Assembly: GCF_010183535.1 (NCBI RefSeq)
Contig: NC_071332.1
Span: 12,152,001-12,216,000 of the forward strand
DNA: 64,000 nucleotides
From: Caenorhabditis remanei
Taxonomy: Eukaryota > Nematoda > Chromadorea > Rhabditida > Rhabditidae
Direction of reading: 5' to 3'
Below the pieces are notes generated by a model that made no database searches, was not told the origin of the DNA, and worked only from the letters and a program-made list of their open reading frames with translations. Positions 61,862 to 64,000 of this stretch are shown here, piece by piece (position 1 is the first letter of the stretch; every line of letters begins with the position of its first letter). Both the position numbers and the translations under genes were made by a program.

Positions 61862-63150
61862 TTATTGTTCATTTCTCGAATTGTTCGTCGTTTGTTTTCT
61901 TGAAATCGTCGACGCGGCGTCTGTCGTCGATGGAGTTGTAGTTGTTGTGAATTTCCGTATTTTCAGCCATCCCAATATTGTGTTTTTGTAATTTGGAATG
62001 AAGCAAATGACAGCGATTGGGTCGATGAACGGGAATGCAGCCAACGCAATGATGCAGATGTAGTTGTTCCACCTGAAACAGTTCATGAGGCGAATTATTT
62101 TTAAGTAATCGGTTATCTTACCATGTTAGATTAATTAGGAAGATGGGAGCATACCAGGCAATTACAGTAGGAAGGAAACTGGCGAAGATTGGAATACACG
62201 TCTGGACGACTAGTGCTTTGAAAAGTTGACGATGGAGGAGAAGAGTGGTTTTACTCATTGCACAGTTTTGGCTGATTTTCGTGAGGATCTGGAAATTCTC
62301 GAATAACAAACGTTGCAATAATTCGCTGACCTTGTATCCCAAAACAAAATAAATTGTCATACAGTAACTTGAGAAAAGAGTTAAAGAAGATATTCCAATC
62401 CAACTTTTCGCAATGACATAGTTACTTGCGTTCTGAAAATTCAAAAATTGATCAGATTGGAAGAAGATGTGTTAGTCTAGTTGTCTTACCATGTACTGTC
62501 CTGTTAAACAAGGGATTGTATCAGCATCCACATGATATACTTCTTGAAATGCTGGTCGTATAATATCTCTGATTTCATCATTTGGAGCAAGACAATGCTC
62601 ACAAATCCACGTCCAAGAGACACCATGAAATATGAAATACACTAAAATAACAAAGACTCCAAGAGGTTCAAAGAAACGACGGACGTAGTCGGGACTGAAT
62701 TTTTGCAGATATGAAGAAACAGGGAAAGGAGAAAGCAACTCACTTGAAGAGCAGCAGGTATCGATAAACAAAGTGAATAATCAGTATAGCATAACTCAAC
62801 GAAATGAAGCAACATCGAGAAGCGACACCGTGTTGTCCATCCATGACGTCATCGAAAAATGGACCGTCAGTTATGAAAGTAACAAATCCATACCCTGTGT
62901 TTATGACAGCCTGAAATAGGTTTCATCAAACTCATTTTCCAGAAAAAGTGAGACTTACAATCGGTGTCAACAGTTCAGCAACGGAGTAGACAATATCGAA
63001 CACAGCAAAGAAAATCAGTAGATATCGATATTTTCCCATTTGAGTTTTCGATTTTGTCAAGACCAAATAAATAAATATTGGGTTGATCAGGAAACTGAAA
63101 ACACCGAACAACTTGGGAATATGATAGTGGTACCAGTTAACATAAATCAT
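61862..63150 (-). CDS. Str-family seven-transmembrane chemoreceptor, copy 1
   Basis: Six minus-strand exons (62959-63150, 62744-62910, 62490-62694, 62331-62432, 62122-62288, 61862-62072) sum to 1044 nt, 347 residues, typical of Str receptors. Family marks are visible: INPIFIYLVLTKSKTQMGKY in TM1/loop 1, FAVFDIVYSVAE in TM2, HFVYRYLLLF at the end of TM3, and LLLHRQLFKALVVQTCIPIF into TM6. TM7 reads AAFPFIDPIAVICFIPNYKN, followed by a Thr-rich tail. Worm Str receptors act in ciliated chemosensory neurons; the ligand is unknown. I start at the ATG at 63150 (MIYVNWYHYHIP); the open frame extends upstream only through a GTG. Intron 62289-62330 is 42 nt, has no stop codon and keeps the frame, so retention would add 14 residues. 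Confidence 0.88.
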
Positions 63151-63532
63151 TTCTGGGTGACTTGGCTTTTTGAGCACAAAATGAGCAATTCAAGAGCTGA
63201 ACGTCGTTTTATATTTCTGATTTGTCATCTGCATCATGCGAACTCCGCCCATTACCAACGGATTTTTTTGTTATTGAGGAAAAATATATTACTCATTTCC
63301 AGGATGAGTACAATTTTCAAATCGAATATAGTTAAATTTGTAGCTTTTATACCAAAAAATCAAGAATTTCTGAAAACGAGTGTTGGCAAGTCGTTCGTGA
63401 TTGAACACTCTGATCGTGATCAAACACTTAGGACACTCTGTCTAGTAATTTTATGTGTACAGTATATTGACTTGTGTTTCTATTAAATCAGTTTGAATCT
63501 AGAAAAATCTGGCAAAGAAGATGTTTTATATT
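63151..63532. other. spacer between tandem chemoreceptor genes
   Basis: 382 bp holding the promoter of receptor copy 1 and the 3' end of copy 2. A + strand open frame across it has no domain and is antisense to the first exon of copy 1. Confidence 0.55.
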
Positions 63533-64000
63533 TCAATTGACAGTAGTCGTTCTGTTGAATAAAATATTCACAAAGGGTTTGATTATATGCTTTCTTGTGA
63601 GCCTGTTTCGATAGTTTGGAAGCAGGAAAATGATAGCCAATGGATCCAAAAACGGGAATGCTGAAAATGCAATAACTCCGAAATAGTTATTCCACATGCC
63701 GAGATCCAAATAAAACATTGGTCCATACCAAGCCATCATACACGGAGAAAAGCTGATACATACTGGAATTACAGTCTGGACGGCCAACACAGTGAACAGT
63801 TGTTTGTGCATATTTTGAGTGATTTGGGATAGAGCGTTTTGAGTTCGAAGCTTCCAAACGATCTGAGAATTCAAAATTTATTAAAATATCTGCAAAATTT
63901 ATTCACCTTTCTTCCCAAAATGACATACAACGATACAGCATAAACTGAAATCCCAGAAAGTAATAGAATCCCTGTCCACCCTCGTTTATTGACTTCAGCA
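63533..64000 (-). CDS. Str-family seven-transmembrane chemoreceptor, copy 2 (cut by window end)
   Basis: Two minus-strand exons are visible: 63907-64000 (continuing beyond the window) and 63533-63862. They encode the TM5-TM7 half: GWTGILLLSGISVYAVSLYV, ILGRK, NMHKQLFTVLAVQTVIPVCI, and FGVIAFSAFPFLDPLAIIFL-LPNYRNR, ending NRTTTVN. It aligns position for position with the C-terminal half of copy 1 (QLFKALVVQT/QLFTVLAVQT; FPFIDPIAVI/FPFLDPLAII), so the two are tandem duplicates. Unlike copy 1, there is no intron between the QLF helix and TM7, and the tail is shorter. The N-terminal half lies outside the window. Confidence 0.85.

Noticed and set aside
63040..63486. 148-codon + strand open frame between the chemoreceptors
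   Set aside because: Partly antisense to the first exon of receptor copy 1; sequence has no family features.
1..64000. CRISPR arrays, bacterial operons, phage or IS elements
   Set aside because: Spliced genes and nematode families throughout; no prokaryotic features seen.

Overview
The window is nuclear DNA from a nematode, almost certainly a Caenorhabditis. Introns of 42-52 nt, TTTCAG acceptors, likely spliced-leader acceptors just 5' of several ATGs, AATAAA signals, and nematode-specific families (Str chemoreceptor, GT92/DUF23, TIL inhibitor, vWA/C-type lectin) all support this. Gene content from 5.6 to 13.3 kb (Utp12 protein, knl-3, GNAT enzyme, cct-7) fits my unchecked memory of C. elegans cosmid T10B5 on chromosome V. 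I infer a related species and a chromosome V origin. Exon structures were read by eye from splice signals and frame. In every complete gene model the exon lengths sum to a multiple of three, but single-base boundary errors are possible.

Layout. 1-533: 5' end of a BED zinc-finger gene on the minus strand, followed by about 5 kb of gene-free DNA. 5.65-13.3 kb: a compact cluster of housekeeping genes on alternating strands: an Utp12-domain ribosome biogenesis protein (-), kinetochore protein KNL-3 (+), a GNAT acetyltransferase (-) and chaperonin CCT-eta (+). 14.5-16.0 kb: a two-Ig-domain membrane protein (-). 16.0-25.3 kb: gene-poor DNA with two inverted-repeat elements. 25.3-31.5 kb: a 13-exon inversin/NPHP-2-like ankyrin gene (+) with a giant palindrome of about 2.4 kb in one intron. 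It converges on a GT92 glycosyltransferase (-, 31.9-33.9 kb). 34-44.6 kb: pyrimidine-rich gene-free DNA, probably upstream or intronic to a globin gene (44.6-49.3 kb, +) with two alternative N-terminal modules, one carrying an N-myristoylation signal. 50.6-57.8 kb: a TIL-type protease inhibitor, a Ly6-like protein and the short-chain dehydrogenase dhrs-4 (all +). 58.3-60.7 kb: a C-type lectin interrupted by a von Willebrand A module (-). 61.9-64.0 kb: two tandem Str-family chemoreceptors (-), the second cut by the window end.

No operon is evident: neighbours alternate in strand or lie more than 1 kb apart. The housekeeping cluster uses short divergent promoters, one with an E2F-type site, and tight convergent 3' ends. 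The sensory, immune and secreted genes sit in long, repeat-bearing spacers.

The most unusual structures are the vWA exon block inserted in phase 1 inside one lectin fold, the paired alternative N-terminal modules of the globin, and the kilobase-arm hairpin inside the ankyrin gene's pre-mRNA.
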